From IMG/VR virus record IMGVR_UViG_3300028840_000725, positions 1-42,711 of that record: a stretch of 42,711 bases of DNA; one strand, 5' to 3'. The notes below the pieces were generated by a model, which saw nothing but the letters and a program-made list of their open reading frames with translations, was not told the DNA's origin and searched no databases. Shown here piece after piece: positions 21,391-30,196 of this stretch. The DNA is from a virus. Position numbers and translations under genes: made by a program. Positions within the stretch are counted from its first letter, which is position 1; each line of letters opens with the position of its first letter.

Positions 21391-21412
21391 CAACAAGGAG
21401 ATCGATTGTCAA
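21384..21412 (-). promoter_or_regulatory. Sigma70-type promoter before the H1-like/polymerase genes
   Basis: The -35 is TTGACA (21407-21412), the spacer is 17 bases, and the -10 is TAGGCT (21384-21389) preceded by TGC, an extended -10. It lies in the 120-base gap after the 142-residue gene. Nine bases separate the -10 from an ATG at 21372-21374, the same distance as in the promoter at 38170-38198. Confidence 0.7.
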
Positions 21413-21431
21413 GGGAAAGAAGATCTGTCGA

Positions 21432-21860
21432 TCACCAGACGTCCTCGGGCTCTTCGACCCACCACTCTTCCAACACGTCTTGAATGAGCGCATTCTTCAG
21501 AATGCCTATATCCGTAATAGCTGCCAGGGAATCCGAAGCTCGGATGAACCCTCCATCTAGCAGCTTCTTCCACAGGCTCATAGTCAAAGGCTCGAAGCGA
21601 AAGACTTCGCCTTCCTCGATGCTGGTGTCCTGCACCTCGGTGATGTCGTTCTCCGCCTTGACCACGTCCCCGAAAAGAGTGTGGCCCCCCTGGAAGCTGC
21701 CGTCCGCAGCTAGCCACTCGATGGACCTCTCCTTCTGCTTAGTACCGGGGTTGACGTGGCCCTCCACCACCCGCACCCCAACGGCGATGTCGATGCCGTT
21801 GTAGTCCCCCGGAGGAGCGGTAACCACGTAGACGTCCCGGAACCTGAACTTAGGCTGCAT
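21432..21860 (-). CDS. Hypothetical protein downstream of the giant protein
   Basis: The 142-residue product has a good ribosome site (GAGAGG, then CGAA, then ATG) and overlaps the end of the giant gene by 11 bases. The N-terminal half is beta-rich (FRDVYVVTAPPGDYNGIDIA; GVRVVEGHVNP) with an EWLAADGSFQGG stretch. The C-terminal half is acidic and helical, with two Trp near the end (VLEEWWVEEPEDVW). No family recognised. Coupling to the giant gene suggests a functional partner, for example an immunity, chaperone or accessory protein; this is inference. Confidence 0.72.
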   Translation of the reverse strand: MQPKFRFRDVYVVTAPPGDYNGIDIAVGVRVVEGHVNPGTKQKERSIEWLAADGSFQGGHTLFGDVVKAENDITEVQDTSIEEGEVFRFEPLTMSLWKKLLDGGFIRASDSLAAITDIGILKNALIQDVLEEWWVEEPEDVW

Positions 21861-24800
21861 TTCGCCTCTCCGTCATCATGGGCTCGACGTACTTCTTGTA
21901 GATCTCCTCGTTGGAGCCGCCCACGACGACGAGATCTTCCACCGGCAGCCCGTTCACTTCCTCGATGCCTGCAGCTCGAAGGTCTTTGATGACCTTCTTC
22001 CGCGTCGTCTCGTTCGCTACGTTGAGCCGAAGGATGCTTGTGGGAGAGATGCCTCGGCGGAACGAGATCTCGTGCGAGCTGCCCTGGCTAGCCAGCCCCT
22101 CTACACGCTTCTCCAAAGACTGCCTCTTGTTCCACACCGACCCCGACTTCGTGCCGTTGTTGTAAGGCGTGCAAGTGCCGTAGCAATCGCCGTAATGCAT
22201 GTAGGCGTCGAGGCGTTCCAGCTCGCGCGGGTCGAAGATGACCTGAACCTGCTTACTGAAGCTGTAGGACCCAGGGCTCTTCCCGCCTTGGGCCGAGTGC
22301 GCCACGTAACCCAACACGCCATCGCCTGAACCCGTCTTCACGTCCTGGCTGTACGATACGCCAGTCTTGGGAACGCCGGCCGCGTTGCGCTCATTGATGC
22401 CCAGCGCCCCGCGCTGGACGATGGAAACGATCGACCCCAGGTCGGCGCCGTGGAAAACGAAACGTGCGCCCTTCTCGCGCAGCTTCTTCCAGCGACCCTT
22501 CTCCACATGTGTCGAAAACCCCGGAAGCACCTCACGCAGCTCAGTGTTTTCGATCTCTTCCTGAGACACACCCTTGGACTTCAGCTTCTTGCGAAGGTTC
22601 TTGACGGTCCGATCCTTCTCCTCCAGCTTGTCTGCCATCTGCGGTGCCCGCGCCCACAGGAGTTGGCTGAGCTTCCAGATCTCCTTCTCCTCGGGCGTCG
22701 CGGTCCGAAGCACGTCCTTCGCCAACCCAGGCTTCATCTCCTCCAACAACTCCGCCAGCGCATCGTAAGGTGACTGTCCTGGCTTGGGGCGAACCTTCGC
22801 CTGAACCATGCCCACGTAGGAGTACTTGTCGGAGGACTTGTTATCCTCACTGCCAGGAACCAAATGGATGTCCGAGGATCCCACCGCCCAACGTCGAGCA
22901 TTGGCGGTGTCGATGGTCGAGCCCGTTTCGACGTAGGCGTCCTTTGCCTCGATGTACTCCGACTGCTTGAACTTTAGCGTGGAGGGCTCGCCAGTCCCCG
23001 AGTCCCGCAGAGCTTCCCAGATCTCCGGGCGCAGCTTGAACTGGAAACCGAAGTACGATCCGTTCTTGTCCTCGTAACGGCGTGCCCGCAGAGAACTTCC
23101 CTCCACCGCTGTACCATCCGACTCGTAGCGCTTCCCTCCACGTCCCGTCGAGATGTTCTGAAGGTTCTTGATCTCTTCGGTGTTCGAAGAGGCCACCGCG
23201 TGCTCGTAGTCGTCTGGGAAGTAACGGGGGGTCTTGGGCGTCGGAGCGATGTCGCCCGGCTTGACCGGCTGCTGGATCTCCTCGTAGTCCACCGTGGCGT
23301 TGTTGAACTCCTCGGCGTTCACGAAGAGCATCGTGTAGTAGCCGCCCTTGACTGGCGTAGTGTTCAGAGGGGACACCCCCGTCTTCGCCAGCATCTTCTC
23401 CAGCTTCTTCTGCCCGTTGGTGTCGCTGTTGGCTACCTTCACCGTGAGCTTGGAGGGGTCCTTACCTGTCTGAGGGTCGTCGAACTCCTCCCACTTCATC
23501 GTGGTGTCGTGCTCGGACGCAAAGACCTTGATGTAGTCCTTGGCCGAGACAGTGTGCTTGATGACCTTGGGTCCTTCTTCACTCGGCTTGTCTCCGGACC
23601 ATCCGGCGTCGAAGGTGAAATTGCCGTCGTCTCCGGTCTTCTTCCGATACAGCTCGGTGAAGAACCTCTCGAAGTCCTTCCGGATGTCGAGCTTGCGGCG
23701 CCGCGCGGCCTTCAAGAACTCAAGCTGCTTGTCCGGCTTCCCCGGCCACATGGTCTCCGCGTAGGGCTTCATCATATCGATGTATTCCTTCACGGGGATG
23801 GCATCGATCTTTTCGACCGTCTCCTGAAGTCCCTTCGGGTCCATGTCGTAGTCACCCTTGACCCAGCCGCTCCAAACCTTGTTGTAGAAGGGCGGGTTCT
23901 CGCCGTAGAGATCGGAGTTCGGCGCGTAGTCGATGCTCAGCTTGTCCGAGCCGAAGAAGCGAAAGCCCTGCTCCTTGTCGACCGAGAAGATCTTCCCATC
24001 CTCAGCTCGACGGATGAAGTTGGCCGCGTGGCTGTCGTGCTGACTCATCAGCCAGTCGAGCACATGCTCCTTGGCGATGGTCGAACGGTCCTCGTCGGAC
24101 AGCGTCTTTGGATCCACCCCGCGAAGGTCAGGCTGCTTGGCGTCTCGTTCCACCAGCGGCTGCAACGTACCGAGGGCCTTCTTGCCACCAGGGCCTGATA
24201 CCTCCATCGCCGCAATGGGTAGATGCTCCCCGCGCGCGCGAAGTGCTACCTGGGACCACACTTGCTGCGCCATCATGGCGTAGGGCTTTGCCGCACTGCT
24301 GCTGCCCTTGGCGTAGGCATGCTTGTGAAGCCACTTGTTCCCGTCCTTGTCCGTGTACGTGTACTTCGTTCCAGCGCCTCCAAGGTGATTGGCGCTCCCC
24401 TCCAACGTGAGGTCTTCGGGGCTCGGAACACCCTTCGGTAGCGGCGTCGCCTTGATGACGTCCACAGCATCCTTAGCCGAAGACGGAACTGGCGTAGGCG
24501 GGGCAGGCGGAGGGGCCGGCTCGGGCATGGGGAAGTTTTCCGTGGGGCCTGAAGGAGCGGCTTCTGCGGGCTCCCCTTCGACAGACTTCCCCGTCTCCAC
24601 GATGTTGAACTTGCCCTTGCCCTTGATGGGCTTTCCGGTCTTCTTGTCGTAGACAATGCCGTCGTTGGGGTCGATGTACTCATTCTCGATGATCCCCACG
24701 ACCTTCCACACCTCCTTGGACACGGGATGCACGAACTCGTCCACCGCCAGGCCCAAGGTGCCCTGCGCTGAAGCGGCTTGTGCCGCGGTCGGGTGCTCCT

Positions 24801-27800
24801 TACCCTTCGCAGGCTTGGCGTTCCACGGAAGAACCAGAACGCCGCTCGCTTCCATCTCCTCCAGAGTGGGGGCCGGCTCGGCGGCCTTGGGCTTGTACGG
24901 ATCCTCCGGCTTCTTCTCCGCTAGATCCTTGTGGTAAGCCGCAGACTCGGCCCACTTCTCCGCCGTCGCTTCATTGCCCTTGTCCTTGTGGATCTTAGAT
25001 AGCGCCTCCGCAACCTGCGCCGCCTTCCCGTGGTCCTCGTCCTCCAAAGCCTGCTGGAATACCTCTTCCAGCTTCATCACCTGAGAGTCGGACAGATCCT
25101 TCTCTGCCAGTTCGGTTACCTTCCCGATGGACAAAGAGGCATCGAACAGCTCGTCGCCGATCTTCTTCGACTCCTCTGCGTCAGGGGAAACAGCCGAGGC
25201 GATCACGTTCTTGCCGACATCGTCCGAGAGCTTCCCCCACAGCTCCGCTCCTGCCGCGTCGCCCTTGGCCGCTAGGGCTCCCGACAGCTTCTTGGCGACG
25301 TTTGCAGCCTGTACGAAGTCGTTGGCCTTGTGCGCGGCCGAGTACTGCTCCGCCAGCTTGTCGACGTCAGCGTTGGAAGGAACCTCGCCCGCCTCTGCGC
25401 CTCCCGCTTCCGCTGCGTACTCGTCTTGGATCTCCTTCCAGTACGTAGCCTTCTTGCCGTTCTTCTTGAACTGGTAGTGGGCCACCATGACCGCCGCGAA
25501 CTTGGCGGCATCGCCCGGCTTGCCTGTGTGCAGAGATACCTCGAACCCGTCCCTCACCTTCCCCAAAGACGCCTTCCCCATCTTCGAGGCGTTCTCCATC
25601 AGAAAGTCGAAGTCGCCGTTCTGCGCAGCCTTGTCCGCCACGGCTGCCTTGACGTAGCCGTACTTGGTGTAGGCGGACTCTCCCTGCGCTTCAGCAGCAG
25701 CCTTCGCCGATGGAGGAGCTTCCTTCCCCATCTTCTCCGCCGCGAAAGCCTGCTCGCCCTGCCAGTTTCCCAAAACCGCCTGGTACGTGTCCGCCAGCGA
25801 CTCGGGCAGCTCCTCTCCAGCGAGCTTGGACTCATAGTGCGCCACCATGACCCCAGCTATCTTGGCGGCTTTCCCCCAGTCCCCAAAAGACTGCGCGTCG
25901 GTGTATGCCTCCAGCACTCCTGACTTGTCCTGCAACTTGCCGGCGTGCGCAGCTAGGAAGTCCAAGTCCCCCTTGTCCAAGGCTGCGTTAACAGCCATAG
26001 GCGTCAGATTCCCCGCAGCGTTGAACGGCTCTGGCACGGGCGAAGAGACTTCCTTCCCCGCGAGCTTGGCGTACTTCTTCGATTCGTTCTCCCAGAACGG
26101 GGCCGCGGGGGAGTCCTCGTGCTTGTACGACTCGGCAATGGCCTCGGCGATCTTCGCGGCGTTGCCCCAATCCTGGTCGGACTCCAGCTTCGTGAGAGCT
26201 TCCCCGAGGGTGCCGCGCTGTTGCGCCGACAACTTCTCGGCGTTAGCCACCATGTAGTCGGCGTCGCCCTGCGCCAGCGCTTCGGAGAACGCCTCCCCGT
26301 GATCGGCCTGCGCCTGGAAGTTCTTGGCCTTGGCCTTCAGCTTCTGCGCGGACTTCTCCTCACCCTTCTGCTCCTGAACCTCCGCGAGAGCCGTGAGAAG
26401 GTTCGCCGCCTTCTCGTACTCGCCCGCTTCTGCCGCTTCCTCTGCTCCATTCGCGATGAGGTACTTCTCGTCCAGCCCCAACGAGTCCGCGTTTTTCTTG
26501 ATCGCCTCGGTGTCCCCCGAAGCGATGGCGCTGCTCAACTCGTTCTGCGCGAATCCTGGTCCGAGCTGCTGGGCCTTCTTCGCCCACTGCGTGGCGGCGT
26601 AGTCATCCTTCAGCTGGGTCTCTACCTCAGAGATCGCCTTAGCTAGATCAGACGCCTTTTCGTACTCGCCCACATCGAACAGCTTCTCGTGCGCGTCCTT
26701 TACGTTGTCGATCTGGTCCGCGCTCAGCTTCGTGGCGTTGTTGATGAGCTTCTGGTAGTTGCCGTCAGAGACCGCTTGATCGATCTCTGAGTCGTCCATC
26801 GGCGAAGGCTGCGCCTCCTTTGCTTTGGTCTCCCACTTCTCCGCTTCGACCCCCATGGCTTCCGCCATGGTGTCCTCGCCCAGCGCCTCGTAGGTCTTCT
26901 TCAGCGCACCACACCCCTCCGCCACCTTCTGCGCCTTCTCCGCGGTGGGGTCCTTCTCGGCCGCGACCATCATGTCCGCCACGTGCCCGCAGAACTTGCT
27001 CTTCTGGTGAGGCGTCAGCTTGGTGGCGTTATCCACGATCGCATCGTAGTTGCCGGAGCTGAGGGCGTCGTCTACCTGGACGTCGCTGACCGCATCCTTC
27101 GCCGCCGCCTGATCCTCTGCCTTCTTCTTGTAGCTCTCCGCGGCCTGAGCATAGGACTCAACCATGCTCGGAATGCCGTGCTCCTTGTAGGAGTCCGAGA
27201 GAATCGAAGCCAGCTCGGACGCCTTGCTCCAGTTGCCGTCCTGAATGGCGAACTCCATGTCAGCGGCCACGAACTTTCGCGCGGCCCCGAGCTTCGTGGC
27301 GTTCTGCTTCAGCGTGGCGATGTCTCCGGCCTCAACAGCGTCTTTGACCTGAGGAACCGACATCTCGACGGGTAGGCCCGCGAGCTTCTTGGCCTCTTCG
27401 GCGTCCTCCTTCCAGAACTTGGCCGAAATATCCTCCCCACGCGCCTGCTGGATCTCCGCCATGGCCTCGGCCACGCTTGCGGCCTTCTTGTGATCGTCTC
27501 CAGCCGATGCGGCGTTGAACGCGTTGGTGACGGTATTGATCTGCTCTGGAGTAAGCTCCTTGGCACTCGCTACGACCTGGCTCCAATCACCGGAAACAGA
27601 CGCAGCCTGAATAGCATCGTCCCCAATCGGCCCCCCAGGCTCCGCAGCCTTGGGCTTCTCGGGCTCTGGAGGCGCCGGCTCTTCCCCGCTCGCCTTCTTC
27701 GCAAACTCCTGCGCCTTGTCCGCCCACGCCTTGGTGAACGCGTGGCTAGCACCCTTCGTCTTCTCGAATGCCTTCGCCAACACCCCAGCGAGCTTGGCCG

Positions 27801-28584
27801 CCTTCTCGTAGTCCCCCGAGTCATGGGCGCCGAGGGCCGCCTTCTTCAGCTCCTCGCGCCCCTTGATCCCCAACTTCTCAGCGTTCTGATCCAACTTGTC
27901 GATGTCCCCAGCCTTGGCGGCCTGCGCCACCTCGTCCGGAGTCATCACGAGAGCAGGCTTTGCGGGCTCCGCAGGGGCCTCTGGAGGCGCTTCTGGCTCT
28001 GCCGGGGGCTCGGGGGCCTCGGGCTCCTTCGGCGCCTCTGGAGGCGTCTCAGGGGCCTTGGCGGGCTCGTCCGCCTTGGGGAGCCCGGACAGGCCGACAG
28101 CCTTCGGGATCTCCTTCGGGATGGGCTCGCCGGCAGCAACCGCCTTCTGGAAGGTGTCCTGAGGCTTCAGGCCCATGGCCTTGACCTTCTTGGCAAGGTT
28201 CTTCAGCGCAACGGAAGGCACCCACACGTCGGCCCCCATCTCGGGAACTGTCTCCTTGCCTGGCAGGGGCTTGATGTCGGTGGTGCTTCCGGTGAAGCTC
28301 GCAGGGTCGGAGATGTCCCCCACCGGGGGGTACTCATCCGTGGTCCCCTCTGGGGGGTCCATCAGGTCGCTCGCGTGCTTGTGGAGGTTCTTCGACGAAA
28401 TCCACGCGGGCTTGGGGCCGGACTTGTAGTTCTTCCAGACCAAGATCTTCTTGTTGCCGGAGTCGTCCGTCTTGACTCCGATGATCTTGACCTCATTGAC
28501 GAAGCCGGTGCTTTCGAGCAGGACGCCTGCGGCGTCCTCCCACAGAGCCAGTCCCGCGGGGCGCGCGAAGAAGATCTCGTCCAT
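21850..28584 (-). CDS. Giant multidomain protein: helical repeats, kinase-like domain, ART-like C-terminus
   Basis: This 2,244-residue protein has an ATG that overlaps the previous stop (TGATG). Order: a unique N-terminal domain (1-165); a Pro/Glu/Ala linker (170-212); about eleven helical repeats of 75-95 residues (about 215-1225), each with a GDYEKAAKLA-like core; a spacer domain (1240-1335); a Pro linker; then a kinase-like domain (about 1390-1640) with GGAGTKYTY, a Lys in KWLHKHA, catalytic-loop DWLMSQHDSHAANF (Asp1517, Asn1522) and SVDKEQGF (Asp1536). Two further unknown regions follow. A C-terminal domain (about 2040-2190) with FVFHGADLGSIVSIVQRG, GVSYSQD and SSHEISFRRG (Glu2172) is reminiscent of ADP-ribosyltransferases. 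Similar kinase and ART modules occur in phage minor head proteins and injected effectors (T4 Alt). Virion or host-attack roles are inferred; activity is not established. Confidence 0.88.
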   Translation of the reverse strand: MDEIFFARPAGLALWEDAAGVLLESTGFVNEVKIIGVKTDDSGNKKILVWKNYKSGPKPAWISSKNLHKHASDLMDPPEGTTDEYPPVGDISDPASFTGSTTDIKPLPGKETVPEMGADVWVPSVALKNLAKKVKAMGLKPQDTFQKAVAAGEPIPKEIPKAVGLSGLPKADEPAKAPETPPEAPKEPEAPEPPAEPEAPPEAPAEPAKPALVMTPDEVAQAAKAGDIDKLDQNAEKLGIKGREELKKAALGAHDSGDYEKAAKLAGVLAKAFEKTKGASHAFTKAWADKAQEFAKKASGEEPAPPEPEKPKAAEPGGPIGDDAIQAASVSGDWSQVVASAKELTPEQINTVTNAFNAASAGDDHKKAASVAEAMAEIQQARGEDISAKFWKEDAEEAKKLAGLPVEMSVPQVKDAVEAGDIATLKQNATKLGAARKFVAADMEFAIQDGNWSKASELASILSDSYKEHGIPSMVESYAQAAESYKKKAEDQAAAKDAVSDVQVDDALSSGNYDAIVDNATKLTPHQKSKFCGHVADMMVAAEKDPTAEKAQKVAEGCGALKKTYEALGEDTMAEAMGVEAEKWETKAKEAQPSPMDDSEIDQAVSDGNYQKLINNATKLSADQIDNVKDAHEKLFDVGEYEKASDLAKAISEVETQLKDDYAATQWAKKAQQLGPGFAQNELSSAIASGDTEAIKKNADSLGLDEKYLIANGAEEAAEAGEYEKAANLLTALAEVQEQKGEEKSAQKLKAKAKNFQAQADHGEAFSEALAQGDADYMVANAEKLSAQQRGTLGEALTKLESDQDWGNAAKIAEAIAESYKHEDSPAAPFWENESKKYAKLAGKEVSSPVPEPFNAAGNLTPMAVNAALDKGDLDFLAAHAGKLQDKSGVLEAYTDAQSFGDWGKAAKIAGVMVAHYESKLAGEELPESLADTYQAVLGNWQGEQAFAAEKMGKEAPPSAKAAAEAQGESAYTKYGYVKAAVADKAAQNGDFDFLMENASKMGKASLGKVRDGFEVSLHTGKPGDAAKFAAVMVAHYQFKKNGKKATYWKEIQDEYAAEAGGAEAGEVPSNADVDKLAEQYSAAHKANDFVQAANVAKKLSGALAAKGDAAGAELWGKLSDDVGKNVIASAVSPDAEESKKIGDELFDASLSIGKVTELAEKDLSDSQVMKLEEVFQQALEDEDHGKAAQVAEALSKIHKDKGNEATAEKWAESAAYHKDLAEKKPEDPYKPKAAEPAPTLEEMEASGVLVLPWNAKPAKGKEHPTAAQAASAQGTLGLAVDEFVHPVSKEVWKVVGIIENEYIDPNDGIVYDKKTGKPIKGKGKFNIVETGKSVEGEPAEAAPSGPTENFPMPEPAPPPAPPTPVPSSAKDAVDVIKATPLPKGVPSPEDLTLEGSANHLGGAGTKYTYTDKDGNKWLHKHAYAKGSSSAAKPYAMMAQQVWSQVALRARGEHLPIAAMEVSGPGGKKALGTLQPLVERDAKQPDLRGVDPKTLSDEDRSTIAKEHVLDWLMSQHDSHAANFIRRAEDGKIFSVDKEQGFRFFGSDKLSIDYAPNSDLYGENPPFYNKVWSGWVKGDYDMDPKGLQETVEKIDAIPVKEYIDMMKPYAETMWPGKPDKQLEFLKAARRRKLDIRKDFERFFTELYRKKTGDDGNFTFDAGWSGDKPSEEGPKVIKHTVSAKDYIKVFASEHDTTMKWEEFDDPQTGKDPSKLTVKVANSDTNGQKKLEKMLAKTGVSPLNTTPVKGGYYTMLFVNAEEFNNATVDYEEIQQPVKPGDIAPTPKTPRYFPDDYEHAVASSNTEEIKNLQNISTGRGGKRYESDGTAVEGSSLRARRYEDKNGSYFGFQFKLRPEIWEALRDSGTGEPSTLKFKQSEYIEAKDAYVETGSTIDTANARRWAVGSSDIHLVPGSEDNKSSDKYSYVGMVQAKVRPKPGQSPYDALAELLEEMKPGLAKDVLRTATPEEKEIWKLSQLLWARAPQMADKLEEKDRTVKNLRKKLKSKGVSQEEIENTELREVLPGFSTHVEKGRWKKLREKGARFVFHGADLGSIVSIVQRGALGINERNAAGVPKTGVSYSQDVKTGSGDGVLGYVAHSAQGGKSPGSYSFSKQVQVIFDPRELERLDAYMHYGDCYGTCTPYNNGTKSGSVWNKRQSLEKRVEGLASQGSSHEISFRRGISPTSILRLNVANETTRKKVIKDLRAAGIEEVNGLPVEDLVVVGGSNEEIYKKYVEPMMTERRNAA

Positions 28585-29309
28585 CAGATGACCTCGGCGT
28601 CGCCAATCTCACCACGCCACGGCGGGTTCCACCGGAGCATCGAGCCCTCGTCCAACCGTGCTTCCAGCGCCATGGCCTCCCAAGCGCGGTTGGACAGCTC
28701 GACCACCCTTCGGATGATCCCGTTCGTCCGTGCGTAGACGTTGATGCCCACCGAGTCCCTGAAGTTCAGCCCGTCCTGGATGATCTCCGATACAAACTCG
28801 TTGCTCGGCGTCTCCTTGCTCTTGGCGGCCTCCCGGAACATCCGGGACGCAGAGGCGCCCTTCTCCAACATGTCTCGCCACCCGCCGATGGCGTTCCTCG
28901 CGGCCTTCTCCAACTGCTTCCTGATCTCATCGTCCGACATCGACGTGAGGTTAGCAGGGGACTTCAATTTCTTGGGCCACGGACGGTACGTCGGAAGGTC
29001 CAACTGCTCGCCCAGCTTGTCCATGAAAAGCATGGCATCCTTGTGCGACGAGTAGAACTTGTTGGTCAGAGGAACGAACTTCGTCATGACCCCCGAGACG
29101 TCCGAGTTGGCACGCCTGGAGGCCACCGGGTCATCGGCCTTCGCCGCCTTCGAAGCCGCCTGCGCCGCCTGTGTCAGAAGTTCCAAGTACTGATCGCCCA
29201 TTCGGATGGTCTTGCGCCAGGCGTCAGCGACGCGAACCGAGGGGGTTCGGATGGCGTTCGACTCCATCAGAGCCCGAGCAACGGCGATGTTCTCCTGTAG
29301 AGAGCGCAT
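28584..29309 (-). CDS. Helical hypothetical protein coupled to the giant gene
   Basis: The start is ATG 29307-29309 behind TAGGAG, eight bases away; an in-frame ATG at 29348 has a weaker site. The product of 241 residues is almost entirely helical, with no signal, membrane or catalytic motif visible. Segments include YLELLTQAAQAASKAAKADD, a WPKKLKSPANLTS hinge, and RKQLEKAARNAIGGWRDMLE. The stop overlaps the giant gene's ATG by one base. It may be a chaperone or structural partner of the giant protein, inferred from coupling only. Confidence 0.75.
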   Translation of the reverse strand: MRSLQENIAVARALMESNAIRTPSVRVADAWRKTIRMGDQYLELLTQAAQAASKAAKADDPVASRRANSDVSGVMTKFVPLTNKFYSSHKDAMLFMDKLGEQLDLPTYRPWPKKLKSPANLTSMSDDEIRKQLEKAARNAIGGWRDMLEKGASASRMFREAAKSKETPSNEFVSEIIQDGLNFRDSVGINVYARTNGIIRRVVELSNRAWEAMALEARLDEGSMLRWNPPWRGEIGDAEVI

Positions 29310-29374
29310 GGGAGATCTCCTAGCTAGCGGATTCCGGGGGACTCCCATCTTCTACCACACAACAGGAGATCCGG

Positions 29375-30196
29375 TCAGCTGGCGTCTATCTCTGCGTCGA
29401 TCTCTTCGTCCTCGATCTGCTCGGCTTTCTTTAGCCACTCTTCGGTGACCTCCCCGACGACCTCGTTCACATCGCGACCCCAGCTCCGGCAGACCTCCAT
29501 CACCCGATCCATCACCCGCTTGGTCTTCTTGCTCATGGCAATGTACAGGTGTTCCTTGCCTCCGTAGTCGAACACCATGAACGAGTACTCCAACGTGTCG
29601 CCGTACTCGTTGAACAGGTGGTTCAAGACGTGCCCCAAGTCGTTGACGGTCTTGGCGTCCTTCGTGGCTTCCTCGAACTTGTCCTGCGCCTGCTTAGGCA
29701 TGCCGGCTGACTTCATGCCCTTCTTCATCTGCTTGACGATCTTCTGCCACCCCGCCTTGTCCGTGTAGGCGAACATCCGACGCATCGCCTTGTCGCCGTA
29801 CTTGGCGGCCATCTCCCGATGAAGCGCCACCATCTTCTCGGGGTTGATGCGACCGTGCAGCGTGTTGAGCCGGACCGTGACGAACTTCTGCAAGTCCTCG
29901 TCCGTCCAGCGCTCGTGAGACAACAGGACGCAAGGGATCTTCTTCAGCCCCAGCACCTTGGCGGCCTGCCACCGATGTGCCCCACCGATGATCCGGTAGG
30001 AGCCGTCCACCATCGGGACGACCTGTGGGTAGTCGATGAAGCCCACCTCCTTGATGTTCTCAACGAGCATGTCGAACTCCTCGGAGTTCATCTCGTTGGG
30101 ATTCCAAGCGACCGGCTCCATGTCGTCCACGTCGATCGTCGCGGAGTCCGCGATGTTGACGTCAACCGACCCTTCTTGTTCAGCAGCCTCAGTCAC
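29375..30196 (-). CDS. ParB-like N-terminal domain protein
   Basis: The GTG start overlaps the previous stop (GTGA). The 273-residue protein has a ParB/Srx-type domain in its first 110 residues: WNPNEMNSEEFDMLVENIKE, then IDYPQVVPMVDGSYRIIGGA and the signature GGAHRWQAAKVLG (71-83). That signature is the nucleotide-binding part in ParB CTPases and in related nucleases and kinases. The rest is unlike plasmid ParB (no clear HTH) and ends in a very acidic tail (EDEEIDAEIDAS). It may be a DNA-binding regulator, nuclease or modification accessory. Neighbours are a small helical gene and a 313-residue gene that may belong to the same system. Confidence 0.82.
   Translation of the reverse strand: MTEAAEQEGSVDVNIADSATIDVDDMEPVAWNPNEMNSEEFDMLVENIKEVGFIDYPQVVPMVDGSYRIIGGAHRWQAAKVLGLKKIPCVLLSHERWTDEDLQKFVTVRLNTLHGRINPEKMVALHREMAAKYGDKAMRRMFAYTDKAGWQKIVKQMKKGMKSAGMPKQAQDKFEEATKDAKTVNDLGHVLNHLFNEYGDTLEYSFMVFDYGGKEHLYIAMSKKTKRVMDRVMEVCRSWGRDVNEVVGEVTEEWLKKAEQIEDEEIDAEIDAS

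Noticed and set aside
21413-21435. Short GATC-N4-GATC hairpin followed by Ts after the 142-residue gene, as a terminator
   Set aside because: A four-pair stem is too weak to support termination.
27490-28737. Plus-strand open frame of about 415 codons opposite the giant gene, with others at 9382-10605, 13694-14854 and 23200-24198
   Set aside because: Same antisense artefact of GC-biased coding; none shows motifs or start signals.
29346-29375. CTGACC-N18-TAGAAG resembling a promoter before the gene at 28584-29309
   Set aside because: The -10 lacks the final T and directly abuts an ATG; too weak to call.
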